Made by a program: the position numbers and the translations under genes. From NCBI RefSeq assembly GCF_020165195.1, contig NZ_JAIUHR010000001.1:186001-250000 (forward strand): a stretch of 64,000 nucleotides of DNA. Reading direction: 5' to 3'. Under the pieces are notes generated by a model. That model was not told where the DNA came from, made no database searches, and saw only the letters and a program-made list of their open reading frames with translations. This DNA is from Mesorhizobium sp. CA14 (GTDB taxonomy: Bacteria; Pseudomonadota; Alphaproteobacteria; Rhizobiales; Rhizobiaceae). This document shows, one piece after another, positions 52,489 through 63,821 of the stretch; the first letter of the stretch is position 1, and every line of letters starts with the position of its first letter.

Positions 52489-54461
52489 CAGAGCATCATC
52501 CAGGTGACGAGAGCGGCCACACCGATCAGCATGGCGAAGGCATAGTGGTAGAGATAACCGGTCTGCAGCTTGACGACGCGGTTGGTGACGTCGACGACGC
52601 GCGCCGAGATGCCGTCTGGGCCGAGGCCGTCGATGATGGCGCCGTCACCGGTCTTCCACAGGAACCTGCCGAGGCGCTTGGCCGGCTGCACGAACAGGAA
52701 GTCGTAGAGCTCGTCGAAATACCACTTGTTGAGCAGGAAGGCGTAGAGGCCGCGATGATGCGCCGCCAGTTCCTCCGGCATCTCCGGCTTGCGGATATAG
52801 AACTGCCAGGCGACCAGCAGCCCGATCACCATGGCGACGAAGGGCGCCAGTTCCACCCAGAGCGGCAGCTCGTGGATCTCGTGCAGGATGTGATTGTCGG
52901 GCAGCGTGAACAGCGACGCCTTCCAGAACTCGGCATAGCCCTCGCCGATGAAGGCGCCGTGGAAGAGAACGCCCGCAAACAGCGCGCCGGCGGCCAGCAC
53001 ATAGAGCGGCACCAGCATCACCGGCGGCGATTCATGGACATGGTGCATGACCTCGTGGCTGGCGCGCGGCTCGCCGTGGAAGGTCATGAAGATCAGCCGC
53101 CAGGAATAGAAGCTGGTGAAGCAGGCGGCGACCACCAGCAGGATAAAGGCGAAGCCGGCGACCGCATTGTGGCTGGCGAAGGAGGTCGCGATGATGGCGT
53201 CCTTGGAGAAGAAGCCGGCGGTGCCGATCACCGTTGCCGGAATGCCGACGCCGGTCAGCGCCAGCGTGCCGATGATCATCATCCAGTAGGTCGCCGGGAT
53301 CAGCTTGCGCAGGCCGCCCATCTTGCGCATGTCCTGCTCGTCCGACACCGCGTGGATGACCGAGCCGGAGCCGAGGAACAGCAGCGCCTTGAAGAAGGCA
53401 TGCGTGAACAAATGGAAGATCGCCGCGCCATAAGCGCCGACGCCGAGCGCCACGAACATGTAGCCGAGCTGCGAGCAGGTCGAATAGGCGATGACGCGCT
53501 TGATGTCGTTTTGGACGAGGCCGACGGTGGCCGCGAAGAAGGCGGTGAAGGCGCCGATGAAGGTGACGACGGTCAGCGCCGTGTGCGAAAGCTCGAACAG
53601 CGGCGACAGCCTCGCCAGCATGAAGACGCCGGCGGTCACCATGGTCGCCGCGTGGATGAGCGCGGAGACCGGGGTCGGGCCTTCCATGGCGTCCGGCAGC
53701 CAGGTGTGCAGCGGTACCTGCGCCGACTTGCCCATGGCGCCCATGAAGAGCAGCAGGCAGACCACCGTCAGCGCCGTCTGCTTATCGAGCGCATGGCCAA
53801 GGAAGGTGAGCACGGCGGCACCCGCCGGCGCGCCTTCTGCGGGCAGGAACGAGGCCGCATTGGCGAAGACGGTGCTCAGATTGACCGAGCCGAACAGCAC
53901 GAACACGCCGAAGATGCCGAGCGCGAAACCGAAGTCGCCGACGCGGTTGACGACGAAAGCCTTGATCGCCGCGGCATTGGCCGACGGCTTCTTGTACCAG
54001 AAGCCGATCAGCAGATAGGAAGCAAGACCGACGCCTTCCCAGCCGAAGAACATCTGGATGAGGTTGTCGGCCGTCACCAGCATCAACATGGCGAAGGTGA
54101 ACAGCGACAGATAGGCGAAGAAGCGCGGCCGGTTCGGATCGTGGTGCATGTAGCCGATCGAATAGATGTGAACCAGCGCCGACACGGTATTGACGACGAT
54201 CAGCATCACCACCGTCAGCGTGTCGATCCTGAGCGCCCAGGACGCGTCGATGCCGCCCGACTGGATCCAGCGCAGCACCGGCACGGTGAACACCTCGCCA
54301 TGGCCGAAGCCGACGGTGAAGAAGGCGATCCACGACAGCACGGCCGCGATCACCAGGAAGCCGGAGGTGATGTATTCGGAAGCCTTGGCGCCGAGCGAAT
54401 TGCCGAACAGCCCGACGATCAGGAAGCCGAGCAGCGGAAGGAAGACGATAGCCTGATACAT
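52488..54461 (-). CDS. nuoL: NADH dehydrogenase subunit L
   Basis: A 657-residue antiporter-like subunit with the long C-terminal lateral helix. Marks are [68 protein letters not shown] and [19 protein letters not shown] 54461 ([13 protein letters not shown]) is chosen; a TTG at 54476 would add five residues not seen in the family. It is the distal proton channel of complex I. Confidence 0.95.
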   Translation of the reverse strand: MYQAIVFLPLLGFLIVGLFGNSLGAKASEYITSGFLVIAAVLSWIAFFTVGFGHGEVFTVPVLRWIQSGGIDASWALRIDTLTVVMLIVVNTVSALVHIYSIGYMHHDPNRPRFFAYLSLFTFAMLMLVTADNLIQMFFGWEGVGLASYLLIGFWYKKPSANAAAIKAFVVNRVGDFGFALGIFGVFVLFGSVNLSTVFANAASFLPAEGAPAGAAVLTFLGHALDKQTALTVVCLLLFMGAMGKSAQVPLHTWLPDAMEGPTPVSALIHAATMVTAGVFMLARLSPLFELSHTALTVVTFIGAFTAFFAATVGLVQNDIKRVIAYSTCSQLGYMFVALGVGAYGAAIFHLFTHAFFKALLFLGSGSVIHAVSDEQDMRKMGGLRKLIPATYWMMIIGTLALTGVGIPATVIGTAGFFSKDAIIATSFASHNAVAGFAFILLVVAACFTSFYSWRLIFMTFHGEPRASHEVMHHVHESPPVMLVPLYVLAAGALFAGVLFHGAFIGEGYAEFWKASLFTLPDNHILHEIHELPLWVELAPFVAMVIGLLVAWQFYIRKPEMPEELAAHHRGLYAFLLNKWYFDELYDFLFVQPAKRLGRFLWKTGDGAIIDGLGPDGISARVVDVTNRVVKLQTGYLYHYAFAMLIGVAALVTWMML

Positions 54462-54472
54462 GATGGTTCCCG

Positions 54473-54781
54473 TCAACCCTTCATCGCGCTCACGTCTTCG
54501 ACCGCGATCGAACCGCGGTTGCGGAAGAAGACGACAAGAATGGCAAGACCGATCGCGGCTTCCGCGGCTGCGACCGTCAGCACGAACAGGGCGAAGACCT
54601 GTCCGACAAGGTCATGCAGCGCCGCCGAGAAAGCGACGAAGTTGATGTTGACCGCAAGCAGGATGAGCTCGATCGACATCAGGATGACAATGATGTTGCG
54701 GCGGTTCAGGAAGATGCCGAACACGCCGAGCGTGAACAGGATCGCCGATACGGTCAGGTAATGTGCAATGCCGACGACCAT
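54473..54781 (-). CDS. nuoK: NADH dehydrogenase subunit K
   Basis: A 102-residue, three-helix membrane subunit. The two conserved glutamates appear in [11 protein letters not shown] and [13 protein letters not shown], the residues essential for proton transfer near the membrane arm. It starts one base after nuoJ ends and is followed by nuoL. Confidence 0.95.
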   Translation of the reverse strand: MVVGIAHYLTVSAILFTLGVFGIFLNRRNIIVILMSIELILLAVNINFVAFSAALHDLVGQVFALFVLTVAAAEAAIGLAILVVFFRNRGSIAVEDVSAMKG

Positions 54782-54782
54782 C

Positions 54783-55403
54783 TCAGATGCCCTCGCCCGA
54801 TTTGACCTTGCGGATTTCCATGCCCGTCGCCGGCGTGCGGGCGACCTGCGCGGCGATCGACTGCCGCTTGACGCCCTCCTTGTGGCGCAGCGTCAAGACG
54901 ATGGCGCCGATCATGGCGACCAGCAGCACCAGGCCGGAAATCTGGAAATAATAGAGGTAGTCCGTATATAGGATGTCGCCGAGCGCCGCCGTGTTGGAGC
55001 GCGTGGCGAGGTCCGGCGTCGCTTTGGCGACCGTCGAGGCAAGCTGCGGCGCGAATGTGTAGCCGCCGAGCACGACGATCAGCTCCGCCGCCAGAATCAG
55101 CCCGACCAGCGCGCCGATCGGCGCATATTGCAGCGCACCCTCTTTCATCTCGGCGAAGTCGACGTCGAGCATCATGACGACGAACAGGAACAGCACCATC
55201 ACCGCGCCGACATAGACGACGAGCAGGATCATCGCCAGGAACTCGGCGCCGGTCAGCATGAAGAGGCCCGCGGCGTTGAAGAAGGTGAGGATCAGGAAGA
55301 GCACCGAATGCACGGGGTTGCGCGACGAAATGACCATGAAGGCCGACGCCACGGCAATAAAGGCGAAGAGGTAGAAAAAGGCCGCCTCTAGTCCACTCAG
55401 CAT
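54783..55403 (-). CDS. nuoJ: NADH dehydrogenase subunit J
   Basis: A 206-residue membrane subunit with five helices. The family blocks [53 protein letters not shown] are complete, including the pi-bulge helix 3. A hydrophilic C-terminal tail follows. It lies 129 bases downstream of nuoI; that gap contains palindromic repeats. Confidence 0.95.
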   Translation of the reverse strand: MLSGLEAAFFYLFAFIAVASAFMVISSRNPVHSVLFLILTFFNAAGLFMLTGAEFLAMILLVVYVGAVMVLFLFVVMMLDVDFAEMKEGALQYAPIGALVGLILAAELIVVLGGYTFAPQLASTVAKATPDLATRSNTAALGDILYTDYLYYFQISGLVLLVAMIGAIVLTLRHKEGVKRQSIAAQVARTPATGMEIRKVKSGEGI

Positions 55404-55470
55404 GGGTTCCCCCGGGTTCCAAATTCCGACTCCGACCCGCCTCCGGTTCGAAACCGCGTGTTCCTTAAAC

Positions 55471-55524
55471 GGACGGCGTTGCGCCGTCCACTTTCTTGTT
55501 CCTTCTCCCCGTTTACGGGAGAAG
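55471..55524. repeat. Two hairpins inside the nuo operon between nuoI and nuoJ
   Basis: GGACGGCG (55471-55478) pairs with CGCCGTCC (55482-55489). A second palindrome, CTTCTCCCCGTTTACGGGAGAAG (55502-55524), is a shortened relative of the 25-base units at 12510 and 12609. Their position inside an operon suggests a partial terminator or an RNA-processing/stability site. Confidence 0.6.
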
Positions 55525-55532
55525 CACGCTAA

Positions 55533-56024
55533 TCACCTATACGGCGCATCCAGCGCGATGTTGCGCGCCAGCTCACGCTCCCAGCGATCGCCGTTCGCGA
55601 GCAGCTTTTCCTTGTTGTAGTAAAGCTCCTCGCGCGTCTCGGTCGCGAATTCGAAATTCGGCCCCTCGACGATAGCATCGACCGGGCAGGCTTCCTGGCA
55701 GAAGCCGCAATAGATGCACTTCACCATGTCGATGTCGTAGCGCACGGTGCGGCGGGTGCCGTCATTGCGACGCGGGCCAGCCTCGATGGTGATCGCCTGC
55801 GCCGGGCAGATCGCCTCGCAGAGCTTGCAGGCGATGCAGCGTTCCTCGCCGTTCGGATAGCGGCGCAGCGCATGCTCGCCGCGGAAGCGCGGGCTGATCG
55901 GCCCCTTCTCATGCGGATAGTTGATCGTTTCCTTCGGCGCGAAGAACTGGCGCATCGACAGGAAGAAGGCGCCGACGAAATCCTTCAGCAGCAGCGATTT
56001 TGCGGCCTGGGCCAGAGCGGACAT
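55533..56024 (-). CDS. nuoI: NADH dehydrogenase subunit I (two 4Fe-4S)
   Basis: A 163-residue ferredoxin-like subunit carrying clusters N6a and N6b: [16 protein letters not shown] and [16 protein letters not shown] both have complete C-x2-C-x2-C-x3-CP patterns. The N-terminal amphipathic part [16 protein letters not shown] anchors it to the membrane arm. ATG 56024 overlaps the nuoH stop. The longer frame upstream reads across nuoH in another frame. Confidence 0.96.
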   Translation of the reverse strand: MSALAQAAKSLLLKDFVGAFFLSMRQFFAPKETINYPHEKGPISPRFRGEHALRRYPNGEERCIACKLCEAICPAQAITIEAGPRRNDGTRRTVRYDIDMVKCIYCGFCQEACPVDAIVEGPNFEFATETREELYYNKEKLLANGDRWERELARNIALDAPYR

Positions 56025-57067
56025 CACGCAAACCCCGTGATCTTGAGGAAGGCCGCGGTGGCCACGACCATGAACAGCGAAATCGGCAGGAAGACTTTCC
56101 AGCCCAGCCGCATCAGCTGGTCGTAGCGGTAGCGCGGCACAAAAGCCTTCACCATCGAGAACATGAAGAACATCAGGCAGATCTTCAGCACGAACCAGAT
56201 CACGCCTGGAACCCAGGTGAAGGGCGCGAAGTTGAACGGCGGCAGCCAGCCGCCGAGGAACAGGATGGTCGCCAGCGCGCACATCAGCACGACGGCAACA
56301 TATTCGCCGAGGAAGAAGAGCAGGAACGGCGTCGACGAATATTCGACCATGTGGCCGGCGACGAGTTCCGATTCCGCTTCCACCAGATCGAAGGGGGGGC
56401 GGTTCGTCTCGGCAAGCGCGGAGATGAAGAAGACCACGAACATCGGCAACAGCGACAGCCAGTGCCAGTCGAGGAAGGTGTTGGGCAGGCCGAGCCTGGT
56501 GCCGAGACCGTCCTGCTGCGACATGACGATGTCGGAGAGGTTGAGCGAGCCGACGGTGAGCAGCACGGTGACGATGACGAAGCCGATCGAGACTTCGTAG
56601 GACACCATCTGCGCGGCCGAGCGCAGCGCGCCGAGGAACGGGTATTTCGAGTTCGATGCCCAGCCGCCCATGATCACGCCATAGACCTCGAGCGAGGAGA
56701 TGGCGAAGACATAGAGGATGCCGACATTGATGTTGGCGATCGCCCAGCCCTCACTGACCGGAACGACAGCCCAGGCCGAAATCGCCAGCACCGCCGAGAC
56801 AAGCGGCGCCAGAAGGAACACGCCCTTGTTGGCGCCCGATGGGATCACAGGCTCCTTGAAGACGAATTTCAGAAGGTCGGCAAAGGCCTGCAGCGTTCCC
56901 CACGGACCGACGACGTTCGGGCCGCGCCGCAATTGCACCGCCGCCCAGATCTTGCGGTCGGCATAGAGCAGATAAGCGACGCCAATCAGAAGCACGACGA
57001 TCAGCACGACCGACTTCAGAAGGATCAGCAGCGCCGGCAGCACGTAGAAGGAGAAGAAGGTGTCCAT
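56024..57067 (-). CDS. nuoH: NADH dehydrogenase subunit H
   Basis: A 347-residue membrane subunit forming the quinone chamber. Recognisable blocks are [49 protein letters not shown], and [27 protein letters not shown] with the conserved acidic loop. It begins at [17 protein letters not shown] (ATG 57067), two bases after nuoG, and ends overlapping nuoI. Confidence 0.96.
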   Translation of the reverse strand: MDTFFSFYVLPALLILLKSVVLIVVLLIGVAYLLYADRKIWAAVQLRRGPNVVGPWGTLQAFADLLKFVFKEPVIPSGANKGVFLLAPLVSAVLAISAWAVVPVSEGWAIANINVGILYVFAISSLEVYGVIMGGWASNSKYPFLGALRSAAQMVSYEVSIGFVIVTVLLTVGSLNLSDIVMSQQDGLGTRLGLPNTFLDWHWLSLLPMFVVFFISALAETNRPPFDLVEAESELVAGHMVEYSSTPFLLFFLGEYVAVVLMCALATILFLGGWLPPFNFAPFTWVPGVIWFVLKICLMFFMFSMVKAFVPRYRYDQLMRLGWKVFLPISLFMVVATAAFLKITGFA

Positions 57068-57069
57068 GC

Positions 57070-59151
57070 TTATTCCGCCGCCTGCTTGAAGCCGCTCTTG
57101 GCCAGCGCCGAGCACTCGGCCATCACGGCCGACGCCCGCGCGATCGGGTTGGTGAGATAGAAGTCCTTCACCGGCGAGGTGAAGGTGCCTTTGGTCAGCC
57201 GGCCGCCGAGCTTCGCCACCTTGGCGATGTCGTCGCCGCTGCCCGCCTGCACCTGGTCGATGCGGGCGAGATGCGGGAATTCGCCATAGAGCTTGGCGCG
57301 CAGCTGCGCCAGCGAATCGAAGGGCAGCTTCTTGCCGAGCACGTCGGAGAGCGCCCGCAGGATCGCCCAGTCCTCGCGCGCCTCGCCGGGGGCGAAGCCG
57401 GCGCGATTGGTCTGCTGCACGCGGCCTTCCGTGTTGACATAGGTGCCCGACTTCTCGGTGTAGGCTGCGGCCGGCAGGATGACATTGGCGCGGTGCGCGC
57501 CGGCATCGCCATGCGTGCCGATATAAACGACGAAGGCACCGCCGGTCTTGGCCATATCGATCTCGTCGGCGCCGAGCAGGAAGAGCACATCGGTGTCGCC
57601 CAGCATGCCGGCGACGTCCTTGCCACCCTCGCCCGGCACGAAGCCGACATCGAGGCCGCCGACTCTTGCCGCGGCGTTGTGCAGCACCGCAAAGCCGTTC
57701 CAGTCGGCCGTGACCGCGTTGACGGCAGCCGCGAGCTTCGCCGCCTGACCGAGCACGGCCGCGCCATCGGAGCGCGCCAGCGCGCCCTGGCCGACGATGA
57801 TCAGCGGATGCGTGGCCTTGCTCAGCACCTCGAAGAACTTACCGTTGCCGTCGGCAAGGTCCTTGAGCGATTCCGGGCCGGCGCCGATCAGCTCATAGTC
57901 GTAGCGTGTGTCGCCGATCTCGCCGATGACGCCGACCGGCAGATTGCCGACGCGCCAGCGCTTGCGGATGCGGGCGTTGAGCACCGAGGCCTCGAAGCGC
58001 GGATTGGCGCCGATGATCAGCACCGCATCGGCCTGCTCGATGCCCTCGATCGTCGGGTTGAAGATGTAGCTGGCGCGTCCCAGCGCCGGATCGAGCGCGG
58101 CGCCGTCCTGGCGGCAGTCGATGTTCTTCGAGCCGAGCGCGCCCATCAGCAGCTTGAGCGCGTAGATTTCCTCGACCGCGGCGAGGTCGCCGGCGATCGC
58201 GCCGATCCGCTCGGGCGCGGTCTTTGCCACCTCGTCCTTGATCGCGGCGAAGGCTTCCGCCCAGCTTGCCGGAACGAGCCTGCCATTCCTGCGCACATAG
58301 GGGCGGTCGAGGCGCTGCGTGCGCAGGCCGTCCCAGATGAAGCGGGTCTTGTCGGAAATCCACTCCTCGTTCACCGCCTCGTTGACGCGCGGCAGGATAC
58401 GCATCACTTCGCGGCCTCTGGAGTCGACGCGGATCGCCGAGCCGACGGCGTCCATGACGTCGATCGATTCCGTCTTGGTCAGTTCCCACGGCCGTGCCTG
58501 GAAGGCGAACGGCTTGGAGGTCAGCGCGCCGACCGGGCACAGATCGATGACATTGCCCTGCAGCTCCGACGTCATCGCCTGTTCGAGATAGGTGGTGATC
58601 TCGGCATCCTCGCCGCGGCCGATCAGGCCGAGCTCGGAAATGCCGGCGACTTCGGTGGTGAAGCGGACGCAGCGCGTGCAATGGATGCAGCGGTTCATCA
58701 CCGTCTTGACCAGCGGGCCGATATACTTGTCTTCGACCGCGCGCTTGTTCTCGTGATAGCGCGAGGAATCGACGCCGAAGGCCATCGCCTGGTCCTGCAG
58801 GTCGCACTCGCCGCCCTGATCGCAGATCGGGCAATCAAGCGGATGATTGATCAGCAGGAATTCCATCACACCTTCGCGGGCTTTCTTGACCATCGGCGTG
58901 TTGGTGAAGATTTCCGGAGGCTCGCCATTCGGGCCCGGACGCAGGTCGCGCACGCCCATGGCGCAGGAGGCCTGCGGCTTGGGCGGGCCGCCCTTCACCT
59001 CGATCAGGCACATGCGGCAATTGCCGGCGATGGACAGCCGCTCATGGTAGCAGAAGCGCGGCACTTCCGCGCCGGCGTCCTCGGCCGCCTGCAGCAGCGT
59101 GTAATGGTCGGGTACCGTGATCTCTTTCCCGTCGACCTTCAGCTTTGCCAT
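57070..59151 (-). CDS. nuoG: NADH dehydrogenase subunit G
   Basis: A 693-residue iron-sulfur subunit. The N-terminal 2Fe-2S ligands are in [20 protein letters not shown] and SCAMGV, a His/Cys 4Fe-4S site in [18 protein letters not shown], and a further cluster in [16 protein letters not shown] with CPVGALTSK. The C-terminal domain is molybdopterin-oxidoreductase-like without cofactor. Start ATG 59151 behind GAGGCG is chosen over an upstream frame to 59181. It passes electrons from NuoF to NuoI. Confidence 0.95.
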   Translation of the reverse strand: MAKLKVDGKEITVPDHYTLLQAAEDAGAEVPRFCYHERLSIAGNCRMCLIEVKGGPPKPQASCAMGVRDLRPGPNGEPPEIFTNTPMVKKAREGVMEFLLINHPLDCPICDQGGECDLQDQAMAFGVDSSRYHENKRAVEDKYIGPLVKTVMNRCIHCTRCVRFTTEVAGISELGLIGRGEDAEITTYLEQAMTSELQGNVIDLCPVGALTSKPFAFQARPWELTKTESIDVMDAVGSAIRVDSRGREVMRILPRVNEAVNEEWISDKTRFIWDGLRTQRLDRPYVRRNGRLVPASWAEAFAAIKDEVAKTAPERIGAIAGDLAAVEEIYALKLLMGALGSKNIDCRQDGAALDPALGRASYIFNPTIEGIEQADAVLIIGANPRFEASVLNARIRKRWRVGNLPVGVIGEIGDTRYDYELIGAGPESLKDLADGNGKFFEVLSKATHPLIIVGQGALARSDGAAVLGQAAKLAAAVNAVTADWNGFAVLHNAAARVGGLDVGFVPGEGGKDVAGMLGDTDVLFLLGADEIDMAKTGGAFVVYIGTHGDAGAHRANVILPAAAYTEKSGTYVNTEGRVQQTNRAGFAPGEAREDWAILRALSDVLGKKLPFDSLAQLRAKLYGEFPHLARIDQVQAGSGDDIAKVAKLGGRLTKGTFTSPVKDFYLTNPIARASAVMAECSALAKSGFKQAAE

Positions 59152-59225
59152 TCGCCTCAAACCTCTGCGGATGTCCCGCAATCTATCCTTCCGGGCGCGA
59201 CCTGAACCGCGCCCGGCATCTCAAT

Positions 59226-59909
59226 TCACTTCTTCGCGGCGAGCGCCGCGGCCTGGGCAGTCCAATCGTCGCGGCCGATGCGGCCGGCGAGCGACAGGTA
59301 GTCTTCCACCCAGGCGATCTCTTCCGATGTCCAGGCGGCGATCTGGCCATAGGTCCAGATGCCGAGACCGTTGAGCACCTTCTCCAGCTTCGGTCCGATA
59401 CCCGAAATCGCCTTCAGATCCGACGGCTTAGCCGGCCTGTCGACTGCCTTCGGCTGCCTGAAATCCTCCGGCATCAGCCCGGTCGCGGCCGGTTGGGCGA
59501 CAAGACCCGTCCCGGTCGCGTCGAGCGCCTCCTCGGTCGCGTTCGCCGCGATGTCGGTCACGTCCCTGGCGAAGGTCTGCGCCCTGGCGATCAGCGTATC
59601 GGTCGCCTTGCGCGCCTTGGAGGCGTTGGCGGCCGCTTCGTTCTGCGCCTCGAGATCGTCGAAGAAAGGCTGGAACATGCGCTGGGAGGCTTCCATCGCG
59701 CCGGTGAACGCGCCCATCCACATGCCGACGGCATGGTTGGCAAGACCGATGCTGAGCGCCGACATCGCCGCGGCGCCCGCGACAGGATGCGCCAGAAGAT
59801 TGACGGCGCTGGCCATCTCCTTCGGCATCATCTTTGTCAGGTCCTGGTTCATTTTCTCAAGTTGGTCCAAATCAGGCATGAACGGGTAAGGTATCGAATA
59901 CAGCGCCAT
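59226..59909 (-). CDS. Uncharacterised protein in the nuo operon sharing a C-terminal domain with NuoE
   Basis: A 227-residue protein with a very good AGGAG site seven bases before ATG 59909. The N-terminal 130 residues are Ala- and Met-rich helices with a phasin-like look (MNQDLTKMMPKEMASAVNLLAHPVAGAAAMSAL, AMEASQRMFQPFFDDLEAQNEAA). The last 60 residues, LKAISGIGPKLEKVLNGLGIWTYGQIAAW ... GRIGRDDWTAQA, are clearly related to the tail of NuoE ([29 protein letters not shown] ... [12 protein letters not shown]), a helix-hairpin-helix-like fold. It sits between nuoF and nuoG, a place that is empty in canonical nuo operons. Its function is unknown; assembly or accessory role for complex I is possible. 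Confidence 0.75.
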   Translation of the reverse strand: MALYSIPYPFMPDLDQLEKMNQDLTKMMPKEMASAVNLLAHPVAGAAAMSALSIGLANHAVGMWMGAFTGAMEASQRMFQPFFDDLEAQNEAAANASKARKATDTLIARAQTFARDVTDIAANATEEALDATGTGLVAQPAATGLMPEDFRQPKAVDRPAKPSDLKAISGIGPKLEKVLNGLGIWTYGQIAAWTSEEIAWVEDYLSLAGRIGRDDWTAQAAALAAKK

Positions 59910-59984
59910 AGAGATCTCCTGGTCGTTTCTTCGTATGCCCACGCCCCTGTTTTTAGTCTTCGGGCCAAGCCCGTATTTCGAAGC

Positions 59985-61289
59985 CTATTCCGCCGCCACC
60001 ATCACCGGCTCGACCCGGTGCGCGTTGCGCGAAAACTCGTCGATGCGGCGTTCCACCTCGCCGCGGAAATGCCGCATCAGGCCTTGGATCGGCCAGGCCG
60101 CCGCGTCGCCCAGAGCGCAGATCGTGTGACCCTCGACCTGCTTGGTGACGTCGAGCAGCATGTCGATCTCGCGCTTCTGCGCCTCGCCGCGCACCAAGCG
60201 CTCCATCACCCGCCACATCCAGCCGGTGCCTTCGCGGCATGGCGTGCACTGGCCGCAGCTCTCATGCTTGTAGAAGTAGGACAGCCTGGCGATCGCCTTC
60301 ACGACATCCGTCGACTTGTCCATGACGATGACGGCCGCCGTGCCGAGGCCGGATTTCAGGTCGCGCAGCGCGTCGAAATCCATCGGCGCGTCCATGATCT
60401 GCTCGGCCGGCACCAGCGGCACCGAAGCGCCGCCCGGAATGACCGCGAGCAGATTGTCCCAGCCACCACGGATGCCGCCGCAATGCGTCTCGATCAACTC
60501 GCGGAACGGGATCGACATCGCTTCTTCGAAGGTGCACGGATTGTTGACGTGGCCGGACACGCAGAACAGCTTGGTGCCGGAATTGTTCGGGCGACCGAAG
60601 GACGAGAACCAGGCAGCGCCCCGGCGCAGGATGGTCGGCGCCACCGCGATCGATTCGACATTGTTGACTGTGGTCGGGCAGCCATAGAGGCCGACATTGG
60701 CCGGGAATGGCGGCTTCAGCCGCGGCTGGCCCTTCTTGCCTTCCAGGCTTTCGAGCAGCGCCGTCTCCTCGCCGCAGATATAGGCGCCGGCGCCATGATG
60801 CATGTAGATGTCGAAGTCGTAGCCGGATGTGTTGTTCTTGCCGATCAGCTTGGCTGCGTAAGCCTCGTCGATCGCGCGCTGCAGCGCCTCGCGCTCGCGG
60901 ATGAACTCGCCGCGCACATAGATGTAAGCGGCGATCGCGCCCATGGCGAAGCCGGCGACCAGCGCGCCTTCGACCAGCGTGTGCGGATCGTTGCGCAGGA
61001 TATCGCGGTCCTTGCAGGTGCCGGGCTCGGATTCGTCGGCATTGATGACCAGATAGCTCGGGCGCCCGTCGCTCTGCTTCGGCATGAACGACCACTTCAA
61101 CCCGGTCGGGAAGCCGGCGCCGCCGCGCCCGCGCAGGCCCGATGCCTTCATCTCGTTGACGATCCAGTCGCGGCCCTTGGCGATGAGGCCGGGCGTATCG
61201 TCCCAGATGCCGCGCGACTGCGCGCCGGCCAGCGACTTGTCGAAGAGGCCGTAGATGTTGGTGAAGATGCGGTCTTTGTCCTGAAGCAT
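59985..61289 (-). CDS. nuoF: NADH dehydrogenase subunit F
   Basis: A 434-residue flavin subunit that oxidises NADH. It has [17 protein letters not shown] (NADH/FMN site), [34 protein letters not shown], and the 4Fe-4S N3 ligands [15 protein letters not shown] with a later Cys in [13 protein letters not shown]. It starts at MLQDKDRIF (ATG 61289) behind GAGGGAC, ten bases after nuoE. Confidence 0.96.
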   Translation of the reverse strand: MLQDKDRIFTNIYGLFDKSLAGAQSRGIWDDTPGLIAKGRDWIVNEMKASGLRGRGGAGFPTGLKWSFMPKQSDGRPSYLVINADESEPGTCKDRDILRNDPHTLVEGALVAGFAMGAIAAYIYVRGEFIREREALQRAIDEAYAAKLIGKNNTSGYDFDIYMHHGAGAYICGEETALLESLEGKKGQPRLKPPFPANVGLYGCPTTVNNVESIAVAPTILRRGAAWFSSFGRPNNSGTKLFCVSGHVNNPCTFEEAMSIPFRELIETHCGGIRGGWDNLLAVIPGGASVPLVPAEQIMDAPMDFDALRDLKSGLGTAAVIVMDKSTDVVKAIARLSYFYKHESCGQCTPCREGTGWMWRVMERLVRGEAQKREIDMLLDVTKQVEGHTICALGDAAAWPIQGLMRHFRGEVERRIDEFSRNAHRVEPVMVAAE

Positions 61290-61299
61290 TTGTCGTCCC

Positions 61300-62622
61300 T
61301 CAGACCGGCTTCTTGCCGAAGACGCGGATGTATTCGGCGACACCGCCCTTGGCGAGCGCCTTGGCCTGCTTCACCCAGTCGTCGCGCTCGATGCGGCCGC
61401 GGAAATTGAGATAGCCGTCGACCCATTCGCGCTCGGCTTTCTTCCATGCGGCGACCTGCGCGAAGGTGTAGATACCCAGCGAATGCAGGGTCCCTTCGAT
61501 CTTCGGGCCGACGCCGGAGATCAGCTTGAGATCGTCGACCGTGGCAGGTCGCTCGATACCGGCCGGCCGGTTCTTGTCCTCGAGCGAAGGCTTCGCCGTC
61601 TTGGCGACGGGCTGCTTGGTTTCCGGCGCCTTGAAGGCCGTGGCCGGTTCGGCCTTCGTCTTCGGCCCGCTGCGCGGCTTGGAAACGGCCTCGACTTCCG
61701 GAGCAGCCTGATTGGCGTTGGCGGCCGAATGGCGCGGCGCCCTGACGCTGGCGCCGTTCTCGGTGGCCGGGGCGACCTTGACCGGCGACGGCGTGTTGAG
61801 CGCCGGGCTGGTTTCAGCCGCATGGGTCTTCGGCTTGCTGGATTTTGACGGTCCAACCGGGCCCGAGGCGGTCGGAGCCGGCGCCGAAGTTGCCGGCGCA
61901 GCGGGTGCCGGGGCTGCGGCAGGAGCAGCAGCCGGCGCGGACGCGAGAGCTTCCTTGGCCGCTTTCGCCGCAGCCTTGGCTTCCTTGTCGCGCGTCGACT
62001 TCAAGATCGCCTTTTCGCTGGTCAGCGTCGTCAGGCCGGTAGCTGGCTCGGACCCGTGGCGGCCGTTCTGCGGACCAGGCTTCACCTCGGCGCCCTTGCC
62101 GGCGTCGTAGAGATCGATGATCTCGGCCAGCCGCTCAGGCGTCAGATCCTCGAAAGTGTCCTTGAAGATCATGACCATCGGCGCGTTGACGCAGGCGCCA
62201 AGGCATTCGACCTCCTCCCACGACAGCGTACCCTGGTCATTGGTGTGGAACTGGTCATGATGGATCTTCGACCGGCACACATCCATCAGCGCTTCCGAGC
62301 CGCGCAGCATGCAGGGCGTGGTGCCGCAGACCTGGATATGGGCGCGGGTGCCGACCGGATTGAGCTGGTACTGCGTGTAGAAGGTCGCGACTTCGAGGCC
62401 ACGGATGCGCGGCATGCCGAGCATGTCGGAGATCGTTTCGATCGCCGCCTTGGTGACCCAGCCTTCCTGCTCCTGCGCGATCATCAGCAGCGGGATGATG
62501 GCCGACTGTTCGCGTCCCTTCGGGTATTTGGCGATCCACTGCTGGGCAGCCGCCGCGTTCGCCTCGCTGAAGGCGAAGGTGGCTGGCTGGAGGCTGGCTT
62601 CTGCAAGACGGCGGACTGACAT
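61300..62622 (-). CDS. nuoE: NADH dehydrogenase subunit E with long C-terminal extension
   Basis: A 440-residue protein, more than twice the usual 160-220. Residues 1-190 are standard NuoE: thioredoxin-like fold with 2Fe-2S N1a ligands in [15 protein letters not shown] and [13 protein letters not shown]. Residues about 190-370 are an Ala/Pro/Lys-rich disordered linker (runs such as [16 protein letters not shown]). The end, about 375-440, is a helix-hairpin-helix-like domain matched by the extra gene at 59226. Extensions of this sort occur in rhizobial NuoE, but their role is unknown. It starts immediately after nuoD. Confidence 0.93.
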   Translation of the reverse strand: MSVRRLAEASLQPATFAFSEANAAAAQQWIAKYPKGREQSAIIPLLMIAQEQEGWVTKAAIETISDMLGMPRIRGLEVATFYTQYQLNPVGTRAHIQVCGTTPCMLRGSEALMDVCRSKIHHDQFHTNDQGTLSWEEVECLGACVNAPMVMIFKDTFEDLTPERLAEIIDLYDAGKGAEVKPGPQNGRHGSEPATGLTTLTSEKAILKSTRDKEAKAAAKAAKEALASAPAAAPAAAPAPAAPATSAPAPTASGPVGPSKSSKPKTHAAETSPALNTPSPVKVAPATENGASVRAPRHSAANANQAAPEVEAVSKPRSGPKTKAEPATAFKAPETKQPVAKTAKPSLEDKNRPAGIERPATVDDLKLISGVGPKIEGTLHSLGIYTFAQVAAWKKAEREWVDGYLNFRGRIERDDWVKQAKALAKGGVAEYIRVFGKKPV

Positions 62623-63813
62623 TTAGCGATCGACCTCACCAAACACGATGTCGAGGGAGCCAAGCACGGCGGTGACGTCGGCCAGCATGTGGCCGCGGCA
62701 CAGGAAATCCATGGCTTGCAGATGCGCGAACCCAGGCGCGCGCAGCTTGCAGCGGTAGGGCTTATTGGTGCCGTCGGAGACCAGGTAGACGCCGAACTCG
62801 CCTTTCGGCGCCTCGACGGCCGCATAGACTTCGCCGGCCGGCACGCGATAGCCCTCGGTATAGAGCTTGAAGTGATGGATCAGCGCTTCCATAGAGCGCT
62901 TCATCGCGGCGCGCTTCGGCGGTACCACCTTGCCGTCGAGATTCGACACCGGGCCGGCGCTTTCCTTGCCGAGCAGAAGATCGACGCATTGGCGCATGAT
63001 CTTGGCCGACTGACGCATCTCTTCCATGCGCACAAGGTAACGGTCGAAGCAATCGCCGTTCTTGCCGATCGGAATGTCGAAATCCATCTCGGAATAGCAT
63101 TCATAGGGCTGCGATTTGCGCAGGTCCCAGGCGGCGCCCGAGCCGCGCACCATCACGCCCGAAAAGCCCCAGGCCCAGGCGTCGGCCAGCGACACAGTGC
63201 CGATATCGACATTGCGCTGCTTGAAGATGCGGTTGCCGGTCAAGAGCGCATCGAGATCGTCGATCGACTTCAGGAACGGGTCGATCCACTTGCCGATGTC
63301 CTCGACCAGCTTCTGCGGCAGGTCCTGGTGCACGCCGCCCGGCCGGAAATAGGCCGCATGCATGCGCGAGCCCGAGGCGCGCTCGTAGAACACCATCAGC
63401 TTTTCGCGTTCGACGAAGCCCCACAGCGGCGGCGTCAGCGCGCCGACATCCATCGCCTGGGTCGTTACATTCAAGATGTGCGACATGATGCGGCCCATCT
63501 CGGAATAGAGCACGCGGATCAGCTGGCCCCGCTTCGGGACCTCGACGCCGAGCAGGCGCTCGGCCGCGAGCGCGAAGGCATGCTCCTGGTTCATCGGCGC
63601 GCAATAGTCGAGCCGGTCGAGATAAGGCACGGCCTGCAGATAGGTCTTGGCCTCAATCAGCTTCTCGGTGCCGCGATGCAGCAGGCCGATATGTGGATCG
63701 ACGCGGTCGACCACCTCGCCGTCCAGCTCCAGCACCAGGCGCAAAACGCCATGCGCCGCAGGATGCTGCGGACCGAAGTTGATGTTGAAGTTGCGGACGG
63801 AGGTTTCAGCCAT
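62623..63813 (-). CDS. nuoD: NADH dehydrogenase subunit D
   Basis: A 396-residue subunit related to [NiFe] hydrogenase large subunits, shaping the quinone site. It begins [25 protein letters not shown] and holds [20 protein letters not shown] and [10 protein letters not shown]. The C-terminus ends DIVFGEVDR as in the family. It starts at ATG 63813, nine bases after nuoC, and abuts nuoE directly. Confidence 0.97.
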   Translation of the reverse strand: MAETSVRNFNINFGPQHPAAHGVLRLVLELDGEVVDRVDPHIGLLHRGTEKLIEAKTYLQAVPYLDRLDYCAPMNQEHAFALAAERLLGVEVPKRGQLIRVLYSEMGRIMSHILNVTTQAMDVGALTPPLWGFVEREKLMVFYERASGSRMHAAYFRPGGVHQDLPQKLVEDIGKWIDPFLKSIDDLDALLTGNRIFKQRNVDIGTVSLADAWAWGFSGVMVRGSGAAWDLRKSQPYECYSEMDFDIPIGKNGDCFDRYLVRMEEMRQSAKIMRQCVDLLLGKESAGPVSNLDGKVVPPKRAAMKRSMEALIHHFKLYTEGYRVPAGEVYAAVEAPKGEFGVYLVSDGTNKPYRCKLRAPGFAHLQAMDFLCRGHMLADVTAVLGSLDIVFGEVDR

Positions 63814-63821
63814 GGGTCGCC

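Noticed and set aside
52473..54761. A 762-codon plus-strand open frame opposite nuoL
   Set aside because: The opposite strand has an unmistakable NuoL. The plus-strand product is a His/Asp/Arg-rich shadow with no fold.
59145..61409. A 754-codon plus-strand open frame opposite nuoF and the extra nuo-operon gene
   Set aside because: It is antisense to NuoF, whose motifs are complete. There is no ribosome-binding site or recognisable domain.
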